The translations under genes were made by a program, and so were the position numbers. 64,000 nucleotides of DNA from Entoloma clypeatum. Its lineage: Eukaryota > Basidiomycota > Agaricomycetes > Agaricales > Entolomataceae. The DNA is taken from the NCBI GenBank assembly GCA_963565915.1, contig OY751490.1, forward strand, positions 3,596,001 through 3,660,000, written 5' to 3'. The first letter of the stretch is position 1; every line of letters begins with the position of its first letter. Below are positions 1-9,736 of this stretch, one piece after another. The notes beneath the pieces were generated by a model, which made no database searches, was not told the DNA's origin, and saw nothing but the letters and a program-made list of their open reading frames with translations.

Positions 1-40
1 TAATTGTGACTAAAGCACATGATGTGACATATCTGGCGAT

Positions 41-297
41 ATGTTCAACAAGACCATCTCGGACAACTTGCATCTGTTCGATGTCGTCACACCCATCAAT
101 GTTGATGCACTCAAATGGCTCCTGGTGAAGCACCCCAACCACCCCTTTGTTGAATCAGTGTGTTGTGGGCCCCTACGTGACAGATTCTGGCTGCCGACTG
201 CTGATACACAGGCTGGCTTCTACCCGGCTACCCATAACATGTCCCTCCTGCCTCCTCCTGATCCCATCCATGCTGCTTTCCTACTCAATCAATGCAG
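41..297 (+). pseudogene. DIRS-like reverse transcriptase, N-terminal piece
   Basis: An open frame whose peptide contains a DTQAGF stretch and DPIHAAFLLNQ, the pattern that precedes the palm domain in Agaricomycete DIRS-like reverse transcriptases. The reading frame runs on into the TRIM's LTR, so the last residues (GVGPRARLHTVT) are not native. Its continuation lies after the TRIM at about 2390. It is a fragment and not expected to be functional. Confidence 0.55.
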
Positions 298-443
298 TGG
301 AGTGGGGCCTCGGGCCCGACTCCACACAGTCACGTGACATAGACATGTAGACATGAGACAGCCTGTTGTAGACAGCATCTGCTATACCACGAGAGCCTGC
401 TACCCGCTCCGAGACTGCCTGCCTGACTGCTCCCACCTCTCCA
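298..443 (+). repeat. TRIM 5' LTR
   Basis: 146-bp terminal direct repeat with TG...CA ends, matching 2240-2385. Contains the GGGCCTCGGGCCC palindrome-like core. Preceded by the target duplication GCAG. Confidence 0.8.
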
Positions 444-445
444 CA

Positions 446-468
446 TGGTGATGAGAGCACGATTCAAC
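446..468 (+). other. Predicted tRNA primer-binding site of the TRIM
   Basis: Starts with TGG two bases after the LTR. The reverse complement ends in ...CACCA and includes a TTGAATC stretch placed like a T-loop, as expected of the 3' end of a tRNA. The tRNA identity is not determined. Confidence 0.5.
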
Positions 469-479
469 CTTTAACACAT

Positions 480-1080
480 CAACTACCTTGCTTACCACTG
501 CACTCTGCTTTGCTGCCTTTTTCGGCGCGTTTTTTCATCTTCACGCCACAGTCTCCGCACCCCTTGCGTCCAGCTCTTTTTTCCGCACTCAGAACGGCCT
601 TTTCTGTCTCGGAGAACCGACTTCTGACCCTCTCTGGTCCACCTGCATCTGCAGTCGCATTTTTTTGGTGCCACATCATCAACTTCGCATTTTTCGCGTT
701 TTTTGCGCCTGACTCAGCCTGTACAGCCGTCTTCACCCCCGGAGCACCTGCCTTTGACCCCCTCTGGTTGAACTGCACCCTCAGCATCGCATCTTTTGGC
801 CACGTCATGGTGCCGAAGCATTTTTCGCATTTTTTCGCTGCCACATCATAGGCTTCGCGTCCTTCACGCCCCTTGCCCCCAGCCCTTTTTTTCGCACCTA
901 GAACAGCCGTATCTGCCCCAAAGCACTCGCTTTTGAACCCCCCTGGTCCACCTGTCCTCACGACAGCCATTTCACTGCCACGTCACAGCACCTCTCGCAT
1001 TTTTTCGCGCCCAGCATTTCCATTCGAGCCAGCATCTTTCCCAAGTCCTCAAGAGTTTTCCTACCAGCATCCAGAGTTTT
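480..1080 (+). repeat. Degenerate tandem repeats inside the TRIM
   Basis: A non-coding tract holding at least two diverged copies of a unit about 310 bp long (compare CTTTTTTCCGCAC near 578 with the matching stretch near 888, each followed by a GAACRGCC motif). A recurring TCGCATTTTTTCGC-type word appears near 653, 685, 819 and 996. The ORFs that cross it differ from copy to copy, so I do not call a gene. Confidence 0.5.
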
Positions 1081-1268
1081 AGAAGCCCAGTCTAGAGTGA
1101 CCTTTCGTCACTGAAGGCATCGTTTGCAGAGTCCGCAACCCGACTCCCTCCGAGCAATGAGCCGCCAGACCTCGTTCTGCACCTGAACCACCCACAGCTC
1201 GAGGCCATGCTAGCAGAGCAGTATGAGCACACATTTGAGGAAGGCTGGAAGACTGGCTATGAGGAAGG

Positions 1269-2279
1269 ATGAGCAGCAACCCACCTCCCGCGATGATACC
1301 ACACCAGCCATCGACACCCGCATCCCCTGCACCATCGTCGTGCATGCCCACATTGCCATTGCCATCCATGCCCATGTCGCCATCACTGCCAATATCCACA
1401 CCCACCCCCGCATCAACATTTATGCCCATGTCCCTGCCCGCACCGACAACAACATCTAGAGTGGATTACCAAGAAGCACAAGAGAAGGCTTATGAGAAGG
1501 GAAAGAGAGAGGGTTTTGAGGAAGGGAAGAAGAGTTTCGTGCACGCGATGAACCTGCGACTGCCACCGCTGGGAGACAAGCCCACAAATGAAGACTTACA
1601 ACAGAGGTTCTTCGCCCTTGGACAGGAGCTCCCATGGCTTCCGGTTTATTGTACGAACCTATGGAGAGAGGGGAGAAGGACATCAGAGAAGCAAGGATAT
1701 GAGAATAGATTTGAAAAGAGATACCAGTGCCGAAGAGAGGAGGAGGACCTCAAGCAGCCCCTGACCTGTTGTGACCAGGAGTCCCAGACCATGGACCTCA
1801 AAGCCATGACCCCTCTGTCGTCTCCCTCTCTGTCAATGCCAGTGTCCCTCTCGCTGCCTCTGTCCACACCTGCGACCCCAACCCCATCTCTGCCAGAACC
1901 TCTTGATTGGGCAACAGATGCTGCATCACTCCCCACGACATCTTCTCAACCACTGCGCAACCTCTCTGTACTCTGCTCCCCCTCGTCTCAGCCATTTGCA
2001 ACACTTCAACATTGCTCTTGCAGACGCAACATCCAGTCCTGCCCCTCACATACCTGCAATGAGGATTGCCACCATGTACCTTCATGCAATCCACGTCGCT
2101 ATCACCACCACAAGTTACCTCAAGCTCCACCCCCTCTTTCAAGTCTCGATCATACCTTGAGGGTTTTACGTGAGGGTTTAGAGGCTCTTACTACATTTCT
2201 AGAGGCGATGAGGACGTTGCCATATAGAAAGGGGCCACCTGGAGTAGGGCCTCGGGCCCAACTCCACACAGTCACATGA
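1269..2279 (+). CDS. Gag-like hypothetical protein of the TRIM element
   Basis: A 336-codon ORF occupying the second half of the TRIM and running into its 3' LTR. The N-terminal 60 residues are Pro/Ser/Met-rich. A charged stretch follows (about residues 65-150) with the repeated pattern YEKGxxEGFEEG, and a nearly identical YEEG pattern is encoded just upstream in another frame (about 1210-1270). The C-terminal half is Ser/Pro/His/Cys-rich and low in complexity. I do not recognise a domain; no protease, RT or integrase motif is present. Position between PBS and PPT suggests a structural (Gag-like) role, but that is inference. The ATG at 1269 follows an in-frame break, so the true start may be upstream. 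Confidence 0.35.
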   Translation: MSSNPPPAMIPHQPSTPASPAPSSCMPTLPLPSMPMSPSLPISTPTPASTFMPMSLPAPTTTSRVDYQEAQEKAYEKGKREGFEEGKKSFVHAMNLRLPPLGDKPTNEDLQQRFFALGQELPWLPVYCTNLWREGRRTSEKQGYENRFEKRYQCRREEEDLKQPLTCCDQESQTMDLKAMTPLSSPSLSMPVSLSLPLSTPATPTPSLPEPLDWATDAASLPTTSSQPLRNLSVLCSPSSQPFATLQHCSCRRNIQSCPSHTCNEDCHHVPSCNPRRYHHHKLPQAPPPLSSLDHTLRVLREGLEALTTFLEAMRTLPYRKGPPGVGPRAQLHTVT

Positions 2280-2385
2280 CATAGACATGTAGACATGAGA
2301 CAGCCTGTTGTAGACAGCATCTGCTATACCATGAGAGCCTACTACCTGCTCCAAGACTGCCTGCCTGACCGCTCCCACCTCTCCA
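2240..2385 (+). repeat. TRIM 3' LTR
   Basis: 146 bp, about 95% identical to 298-443, followed by the target duplication GCAG at 2386-2389. Confidence 0.8.
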
Positions 2386-2389
2386 GCAG

Positions 2390-3627
2390 GATCAAGGTGA
2401 AGAAAGGGCATTACTCACATGTCTTTAGACCAGACTTGCTACCCAGCATGTACTACATGCCCATCCATGCCGTTCCCAAGCCCAACTCCTCTGACCTCCG
2501 GCTCATAATGGACCACTCATTTGGCAACTTCTCACTCACCACCTACCCACTTGACAACCTGCATCTTCTCAGCAAAGTCCTTCTCCTGAGGAAGGAACAA
2601 TCTGCTAAGCCCCTCATTCTCTATGAATGTGATGTTGCAGAGGCTTACTGTCTGATGCCTAACCATCCATTTTGGCAGGTGAAACAAGTTGTGCGCATTG
2701 GAGGCTTGCTCCATGTCAATTGTTTTGGTGTTTTTGGGGGTTGTAAGATGGGCAACATCTGGGTTGCAGTCAACGCCTTGGTGATGTGGATCGCTTGCAA
2801 GATTGAGCATATCCCCCATCTTCTGTCCTACTCAGATGACGATTTTGATGTAGATGAGGAGGGCAAGCCGCAACACTACTTGGTACCAGAAATACAAGAA
2901 ATTCATGCCCACAAATCAATATTGCCTTTATCCCTGTGGGACAAACTTGGCCTTCCACACAAAGAAAGAAAACAAATATCGGGAGCACCACTCCTTATCA
3001 TTGGAATTGAGGTTGATCCCAATGCCCTCACGTTCACACTCTCCACTGAAGCTCGCGCTGTGCTCCTCCTCAAGATCGACAAATTCTGCCTGCGCCAACG
3101 CACTAAGAATGGCCAACACACGGGCTCTCAAGCATTCTCACTCAAACAGTGGCAGCAACTGCCAACTGGCAGGCTGGTTGACCTGGGCGTTTAATGTTTT
3201 TCCGCTTCTCTGGCCTTGCCTTTGCAAAATGTATGCCAAGATCAAGGGCAAGCAATGGCCTGATGAGCAGATCTTTGTTAACAATAACATTCAGGAGGAC
3301 TTAGCTTGGGCTGCCAACAGAATCCGCTCCTCCCCAGGTATGTACCTAGTGAAGTCAGTCTGCTGGCCTATTGAAAATGCTGATATCATGATCTACTGCA
3401 ATGCCTGTCTGACTGGAATGGGCTTCTGGTACCCTGTTTCTGCCAAGGGGTTCTATGTGGCTGTGCCCATAGGGCTTTCTGATGACCCTGAATTAATTCT
3501 ACCATATGAACTATTATGTGTTGTCTTGGCCCTGCTACACACAGCTGACACCGCATCTGACAGTTCCCACATGGCAATCCATACTGACAGTGACAACATG
3601 GTCGTCATGTTCAACATGCTCCAGGCC
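2390..3627 (+). pseudogene. DIRS-like reverse transcriptase and RNase H, frameshifted
   Basis: Reads through the RT palm: PDLLPSMYYMPIHAVPKPN, then a DVAEAY stretch, then YSDDDF in the place of the YxDD catalytic box. Around 3190 the frame shifts by one; the shifted frame continues with NVFPLL...CLTGMGFWYP and an RNase H-like segment ending TDSDNMVVMFNML near 3620, where a foreign LTR-like sequence begins. The RNase H tail resumes near 9986. The frameshift and interruption make it a pseudogene. Confidence 0.6.
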
Positions 3628-3936
3628 TGTCATAACCATGCAATTCATACATCCAACACATCCAACGACTCTGACATTTTATCCGATCCGACATCCGATG
3701 CTTTTCATAATAGTACTTATTGACATCTCTACTGGTTAACATTCTAATCATGCTGACAAATAGACACCTTGATGTTCATTTCGCATTTGCTCCTCTCCGT
3801 ACTCTGATTGCTCCGATGAGTAACTCTAACATCCGCACCCTACCTATAGTAGTTACTGACCCACTTCTGGTTTACTATAAGTAGTACGAATTCTGTCTTA
3901 GTTCTTCAGTTCAAATATTATACCTCACTATACATT

Positions 3937-4338
3937 TGTTATGCTTAACAAACCATTCCAAGGTTCGGGCAGAGTATGCAGGAAAGTGGAAAGGTGAAGA
4001 GCAAAGTGATTGCTAAATCTAAGGAATCTACTATAGTAAAAGAGGTTTATATAGGTACTGACTATAGGCGGTAGCGGATGAGTCAGTACTGCGGAAGGCA
4101 GTGTGCATGAGTAAGGCGACTGCGGAAGGCTATGTACAGTGAGTAAGCTGACTGCGGAAAGCGAGTCAGCGCGGGAGCGAAGTATACTAAAGGGGATGAT
4201 GAAGTAAGGTAATGAGTCAGACTGGGAATCGAAGGTTGCGAAAGTAGACATTAGACATAGTAAGTTCGTAAGAGGGCACCGAGTCGGGCCAATAAGTAAA
4301 AGATATGACATGGTCCTCATACCGTAGAGTCCGTAACA
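3937..4338 (-). repeat. Gypsy-A 3' LTR (subfamily A)
   Basis: 402 bp with TG...CA ends. On the element strand it carries a TATATAAA box followed about 34 nt later by AGATTTAGCAA, the presumed RNA 5' end. It is the same subfamily as the solo LTR at 29751-30152 and differs over much of its length from the Gypsy-B LTR. Confidence 0.85.
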
Positions 4339-4372
4339 TGTTCCCCTCTCCAAGCTCTGTGTCCTCACAGAG

Positions 4373-4744
4373 TCACTGTCCCCATCCCTTGTTGTTGCCG
4401 GGATCGGACCAGTTCGGACTTTCCTTGAGGCTCCAATCATATATCAACTCCTCGTTGATGGCTACGGCGAGTTTGAGGCCTTTGATAGTCAGCCGAATAC
4501 ATCGATTCTCGATTACAAGGGTGCTGGTGTAATTTCCGAGAATTTGTTTTTCCTCAGGACTCGGGGCGATGGGTAGGTTGGACAGCGAGTGAAGCCGGAT
4601 ATGCATCTGGCGATGGAGGAGGTCGGCAAGGGAAGTTTCGAGAGCATGGATTTTGTCTCTCATGGAGAGTGCTTTGTTCATGAGGGCGGCGATGGCGGGG
4701 TTGATGTCGGTGGTGGAGGTGGAGGTAATGGTGGTGTTGGACAT
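4373..4744 (-). CDS. Gypsy-A ORF3, conserved small protein in the env position
   Basis: A 123-codon ORF in the same sense as gag-pol, 134 nt after the pol stop and 34 nt before the 3' LTR. It aligns over its length with the 120-codon ORF3 of Gypsy-B. The best-conserved core is LSMRDxIHxLExSLAxxLHRQ, followed by MHIRLHSLS, PEEKQILGNYT, LAVAINEELI and a final GWGQ. The core has a heptad-like hydrophobic pattern, so a helical or coiled-coil protein is likely. There is no signal peptide or membrane segment, so it is not an envelope protein. A GATAAAAGAC sequence about 130 nt upstream, kept in Gypsy-B, could serve as a TATA box for its own mRNA. Function unknown. Confidence 0.6.
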   Translation of the reverse strand: MSNTTITSTSTTDINPAIAALMNKALSMRDKIHALETSLADLLHRQMHIRLHSLSNLPIAPSPEEKQILGNYTSTLVIENRCIRLTIKGLKLAVAINEELIYDWSLKESPNWSDPGNNKGWGQ

Positions 4745-4878
4745 GGCGGCGAGAATGGTTGAGAGATAGAAGAAGAAGGGGGAGGCTATATTGGGCAGGG
4801 AAAAGGACTAGAGCGGGGAACTCGGTGTGTGGTTGACTGATGAGGTCGATACTTGTCATGGATTCTGAGAGCTGTCTT

Positions 4879-7800
4879 TTATCGTGGGCAAGACGGGTTC
4901 TGCTGATGGAAATCACAGATCAAATCTTGAGCATTCTGAACATTAGCTTGAGGTTCCCATCTGTTCTCTTCTGGACCATATCCTTCCCACTGGACGAGGT
5001 ACTGGATCTTTCCGCGGAACTCTTGAGAGTCTAGGATTGTAGACACATGGTACTCTTCTCGTCCTTCAACGATGATCGGATCAGGGGCTGGTTTCTTTTT
5101 CTGGATGGCGTACTTCGGAGTTTCATATGGTGACAACAGGGTCTTGTTGAACACAGGGTGAATCATCTTCCAAGTCTTTGGAAGATCAAGAAGGTACGTG
5201 CTAGCTCCTTTCTTCTCTAGGGCTTTGAATGGTCCATGTCGGAGTGCATCAAGTTTCTTTGAGGGTCGATCGGTCCTGATGTTAGTCCCTTCCAGCCACA
5301 CCTTGTCTCCGATGTGGTAGTCCCGAGACGGACTTCGCTGTGTGTCAACTGTCTTCTTCATCTGATCCTGTGCTTGTTTCAGCGCCCCATTGGCTTCTTC
5401 TCGTGCCTGTTTGAGTTTTTTCAAGAAGTCGTTGGCAGCCGGATTGGTATCTTCTAACACGAGTTCTCCCTTCCACGGATGTAAACCGTAGTTGAGGTAG
5501 AATGGGGTGTGCTTCGTTGCCTGGTGTTCTTTGTCATTGTACTGGAACTCTGCGATTGCGATCCATTCAGCCCAATCATCCTGTAGATGGTTGACAAAGT
5601 TTCGTAAGAATGCTTCTGTTTCCTGATGCGATCGCTCGGCCTGTCCATCAGTCTGTGGGTGGTATGCGGTGGACAGGTTCCTCTTGATCCCTAACATGCG
5701 GCAGAGTATCTCCATGAACTTCGCAGCGAACTGTGGTCCCCTATCGCTGATGATCTTCTTGGGGATCCCATGAAGCTTCCATATCTGATCCCGATAGATC
5801 TTGGCTAATCCTTCAGCCGATAGTTCCACAGTTGTCGGAATGAGGTGAAGCATCTTCGAATGTCTATCCGTGATGACCAGAATTGCGTTTTTTCCATCAG
5901 ATTCTGGTATCGGTCCCACAACATCGATTCCTATGTCTTCCCATGGGTGACTTGGTGCTGCATGGGGATGTAGCGGAGCATGTCGCTTTTGTCGGTTAAT
6001 CTTGTTGCATTGACAAGTGTCGCAACCCTTCACGTACTTCTTCACATCATGCAGTATGGTAGGCCACCAGTAGGTGCGAGTGAGGAGTTCATGTGTCCGG
6101 TACTGTCCTGGATGTCCAGCCACTGGTGCATCGTGTGATTCAAACATCAATTCTTGTCGCAATTGTGGATCTGGCGGGACATAGACTCGTTCGCCTGCAT
6201 ATGTGATGCCGTTTTCCTGTTGATACCAATGAGGATTCTTCTTTAGACCCTGGGCTACTTCTGTCTCCATGCGGTTTGAACCCTTGATGCGTGCAATCCA
6301 CGGATTTTCGATGGTCGTGACGTTTCCAATTTTGATGGAATCAGATGTTTCACCCCCTTCAAAGAATTGTTCCTCTGTGAACATCTCCATTTGTACCACA
6401 TCTTCTGATTCCAACCGTTTCAAGAATAGTCCCTCCTTGAGCATTTGGTCACTGTCCTGTGGTTCGAGTTCCGCTTCATACCAGGGTAAGCGTGACAGGA
6501 TGTCCGCTTTCGCATTGGTCTTGCCGGGCACATGCCGTAATTCGAAGTCATAGTCTTGTAACTTCATTTTCCAGCGTCGCTGTCGTTGATTCAGGTCCTG
6601 AGGACGACGGAAATATTCCAGGTTTTTGTGATTGGTCAAGATTTCAAAACGTTCCCTGGCTTCGAGCAGATAGTGTCTCCAATCTTTTAATGCTTCCACG
6701 ACTGCCAGAAGTTCCTTGTCGTATATCTCGTAATTCTGTTCGGCCGCGGACATGGTCCGCGACAAGAACGCGATGGGGTGCCATTTGTCGTCTTGCTTCT
6801 GAGAGAGTACTGCTCCAATTGCATAGCCCGATGCATCGGTTTCAACCCTGAACTGTCCCTCTGGTTTCGGTAATGCCAAGACTGGTGCCGATGTAATTGC
6901 CCATATGAGACCTTCAAAAGCTTGCTGCTCTGTTGGTCCCCAAGTAAACGCCATACCGCCTGTGAGCGTGGTGAGAGGTTTTGCGATGTTTGAGTACCCT
7001 TCAATAAAACGTCGATAGAAATTAGCAAATCCAAGGAACTTCTGAACTTCCTTTTTTGATGTGGGTGCTCGCCAGTTTCGAATTGTATCCACCTTCTCAG
7101 TTTCCATCTCAACATGTCCCTCACCAACCACATATCCCAATATAGGACATTTCATTACTTCCCATAAACACTTCTTCTCCTTTAGGAACAAATTATTGTC
7201 CAATAGGATCTGTAGGATTTCTTCAGTGTTTCGCGCGAGTTCTTCCTTGGTTTTACCGATAACCACGATGTCATCTATGTAGATCACGCAGATACGTCGG
7301 CGGATCTGGTCCCGGAATAGACTAGCCATCATTCAAGAGAACATTCCCGGGGAGTTGCAAAGACCGAAAAACATGACCAATGGTTCGAACAATCCTCGAC
7401 TGGTGAGGAAGGCAGCTTTCCATTCATCGCCCTCCTTAATCCGGACGTTGTTATAGCCCCACATGATGTCCATTTTATTGAAGTAGACCGCATCTTTCAG
7501 TACGTCCAAGAGATCGGATATTTGTGGGAGTGGGAACTTGTCTTTGACCGTGAATTTATTGACCATGCGGTAATCTTGTACCAATCGTTTGGAGCCATCC
7601 TTCTTGTTGATGAAGAAGCAAGGGGAGGCATAAGGGGATTTGGACGGGCAGATCTTTCTGGTTGCTAGACCCTTGTCAATGAATGCGTCCAATTCCTCTT
7701 GTTCCTTTTGCGTCATGGGATATGTATTTCCCCCTAGTTCCTTTGGTGTGTCCGGTGTAAGTTTGATACCATGGTCCCATTCCCTCTCCTTTGGGATCTT

Positions 7801-8487
7801 GTCAAAGTTCTCTTTCTCGAAAAGATGAGCAAATCGTTCAACATATGAGGGTCATTTGGTTGTGGGAGGTGGTGTGGGAGTGACGGCTTTTAAGATAGGG
7901 TTTCCAGGCTTCCATTTCTGATCTGACTTCTTGGGTGCATCCTTGTCACGCACTTCAACCATGTGAACCCGGTGTTTGCAACCATCAAGGTTGACCCTGA
8001 AGTCCGAATGTTTGGTTTGGCATGTTGTTGGGCACTGGTTGAATGTTACAGCACCGGTTGTCCAATTGATTGTGGGGTTGTGGTGTACCAACCAGTCATG
8101 TCCCAAGAGCATGTCCATTCTCCCAATGTCCAGTACCATTGCTTCTATGGTTTCCTGATGTGCTCCTAAATCCAGCTTGACTTCGGCAAGTTGGCTCACT
8201 TTCTGTTGTCGATTTGGTGATCCATCCGCATTTAGAATTGCTATGGGCGGTATTCCTCGCATGGGGAGGTTCTGTTCGTGTACTATTCTGGGATGGATGC
8301 ATGTGCGTTCACATCCGCTGTCAACCTCAGGTCGGATAACCTTTGGTCCTCGTTGTGTCCTGAGCTGAGCTAACAGCCTGATTTCTCGTCTTTTCGGAGG
8401 TTTATCTCCCTTCACAATCTTAGTCGACGCAGCAGCTCGCTTGGCAGGGATGACATAGGTTCTATTGTCCGCAGTCATACAAGGCAA
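4879..8487 (-). pseudogene. Gypsy-A pol polyprotein with two in-frame TGA codons
   Basis: One continuous frame interrupted only by TGA at 7852-7854 and 7333-7335. Piece 1 (8487-7852) is a retropepsin region with VDSGCERT and LLGHDWL. Piece 2 (7716-7333) is the RT fingers (KSPYASPCFFINKKDGSKRLV...). Piece 3 (7332-4879, 817 codons) has YIDDIVV, RNase H ([16 protein letters not shown]), an HHCC zinc finger ending CDTCQCN, the integrase core (GIDVVGPIP, then SDRGPQF), and a C-terminal chromodomain ([15 protein letters not shown]). The residues expected at the TGA positions are probably Arg (CGA to TGA). Both stops occur in the same places in Gypsy-B. The pol frame also lies in a different frame from gag, with stops between. 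Confidence 0.85.
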
Positions 8488-8528
8488 GCAAGTCTGTTTA
8501 ATAGATAAGGGTCACGACTTAGCGTCGT

Positions 8529-9395
8529 TTAATCAGACCCTTCAGGAAAATCCTTCTCGTCGGCTTCTAAGATTGTGGTTTCATCATTCTCAGCATCTTC
8601 CTCGGACACCTTCCTAATCCTTCCGGAGTTCTTCTTCGGCTTGCGGCAGTTGCGCACGATATGGCCTTCTTGGTCACAGTTGAAACACTTGCGACCATCT
8701 TTCTTCTTTGGAGCGCTACAGTCTTTAGCCAGATGACCAAAGCGTTGACAGTTGTAGCAATGGGCTACTCCTGCTTTGTCGATCTCCATGGCCTTGCCCT
8801 GACCACCATAAGTGGTACCCGATCCGGTGCGCATGTCGCCGCCACCTCGGATGACCAGTGCGTGTCCTTCCATCTGTCGTCCCTTGTTTCGGATCTCCTT
8901 TGCGTAATCGGTGTACGTCTTGCCATCACTAGCCACTTGTTCAGAGATTCTGCGGTTGACATTTTTCTCTAGGATGTATTTCCCAGTTTCTTCGCCAAGG
9001 TTTGACAGTTTCAAGAGTTCTTCAAATTCATGCAAGAATTCATCAACAGTGCGTTTCTCTTGTTTCAGGACTTCGAGTCTTGCTTTGGCAGCGACCGACT
9101 TGTTGGCGATGGAGAATCGTGTGGCGATATCATCGGAAAAACCTAGCCAGGTGATGTTCTCGTTGTCAATGGCAAGAGCGTCTAACTTGTTACTGGCCCA
9201 GTGTCTGCCGGACCCTTCCATCATGCGGGATAACACCGCAAGAATCTTCTGATCGTCTGTGAGGCTCTTTTGGAACCTGATGTATAGTTTGGTGGCTTTC
9301 CACCACTCGCCAAAGGTGTATCTGTCCTTGAACATCCCAGGATCCTTGATGATCTTGGATGTATCTATTGTTTGTACAGCCGGGGCTTCTGCCAT
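8529..9395 (-). CDS. Gypsy-A Gag (two CCHC zinc knuckles)
   Basis: 288 codons from the ATG that is equivalent to the Gypsy-B gag start (MAEAPAV). A capsid-like helical domain (about residues 20-150, including WWKATKLYIRF and ARLEVLKQEKRTVDEFL) precedes two CX2CX4HX4C knuckles, CYNCQRFGHLAKDC and CFNCDQEGHIVRNC, for RNA binding. The C-terminus is acidic. The frame stays open upstream through the deletion junction into the LTR remnant (to 9827); that fusion is an artefact of the internal deletion. Gag would assemble particles in the cytoplasm. Confidence 0.8.
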   Translation of the reverse strand: MAEAPAVQTIDTSKIIKDPGMFKDRYTFGEWWKATKLYIRFQKSLTDDQKILAVLSRMMEGSGRHWASNKLDALAIDNENITWLGFSDDIATRFSIANKSVAAKARLEVLKQEKRTVDEFLHEFEELLKLSNLGEETGKYILEKNVNRRISEQVASDGKTYTDYAKEIRNKGRQMEGHALVIRGGGDMRTGSGTTYGGQGKAMEIDKAGVAHCYNCQRFGHLAKDCSAPKKKDGRKCFNCDQEGHIVRNCRKPKKNSGRIRKVSEEDAENDETTILEADEKDFPEGSD

Positions 9396-9661
9396 GTCTA
9401 GAGTCTGCGGAGGAGAAGAGGGGTCGGGTTGTTGGGATGAAGATGGGGTTCGGGATACAGGTAAGGATTGAAAATGAGTCCCTGTTCTAGGCGTCTGTTC
9501 GATATCTGACTGCGCGGAGTCAAAAGTAAATTTGTCAGGGGACTCATCGGCGGAATCGGTGGCAAAACGTTCAGAGTATTTCCTCTGTAAATCTCTAAGG
9601 AATCTCTGTTCCTGCACGTCTGTTGGTCGCGAGAAGGGGTCAAGTCTCTCGTTTCGTGCCA

Positions 9662-9736
9662 GTTCATAAGAGGGTGCCGAGTCGGGCCGATAAGTAAAAG
9701 ATATGACGTGGTCCTCATACCGTAGAGTCCGTAACA
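9662..9736 (-). repeat. Gypsy-A 5' LTR remnant
   Basis: Only 75 bp of the 402-bp LTR remain, ending GTAACA against the target duplication ACATT. It matches the end of the LTR at 4264-4338 with a few substitutions. Confidence 0.8.

Larger units (their letters stand above)
298..2385 (+). mobile_element. TRIM-like non-autonomous LTR element with 146-bp LTRs
   Basis: Two direct repeats of 146 bp (298-443 and 2240-2385) begin TGGAGT and end TCTCCA, so they have TG...CA ends, and differ at roughly 8 positions. The 4-bp sequence GCAG flanks both sides (294-297 and 2386-2389). The first LTR is followed after two bases by TGGTGATGAGAGCAC, a tRNA-type primer site; the second is preceded by the purine-rich AGAAAGGGG. 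The interior of about 1.8 kb has one long ORF and no pol, so it must be mobilised in trans. It sits inside the DIRS-like RT. Orientation is plus, from the PBS/PPT order. Confidence 0.8.
3937..9736 (-). mobile_element. Gypsy-A: chromodomain Ty3/Gypsy retrotransposon, 5' end deleted
   Basis: Flanked by the 5-bp duplication ACATT (3932-3936 and 9737-9741). The lower-coordinate LTR (3937-4338) is complete; the other is reduced to its last 75 bp (9662-9736), joined directly to the gag region. An internal deletion has thus removed about 330 bp of the 5' LTR, the primer site and the leader. The internal order on the minus strand is gag, protease-RT-RNase H-integrase-chromodomain, then an extra ORF before the 3' LTR. 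The central 4.7 kb is almost identical to Gypsy-B, while ORF3 and the LTR are clearly diverged. Confidence 0.9.

Noticed and set aside
479..1082. Overlapping ORFs of 60-163 codons on both strands
   Set aside because: They lie in diverged tandem repeats of the TRIM interior, occur in many frames and have no motif.
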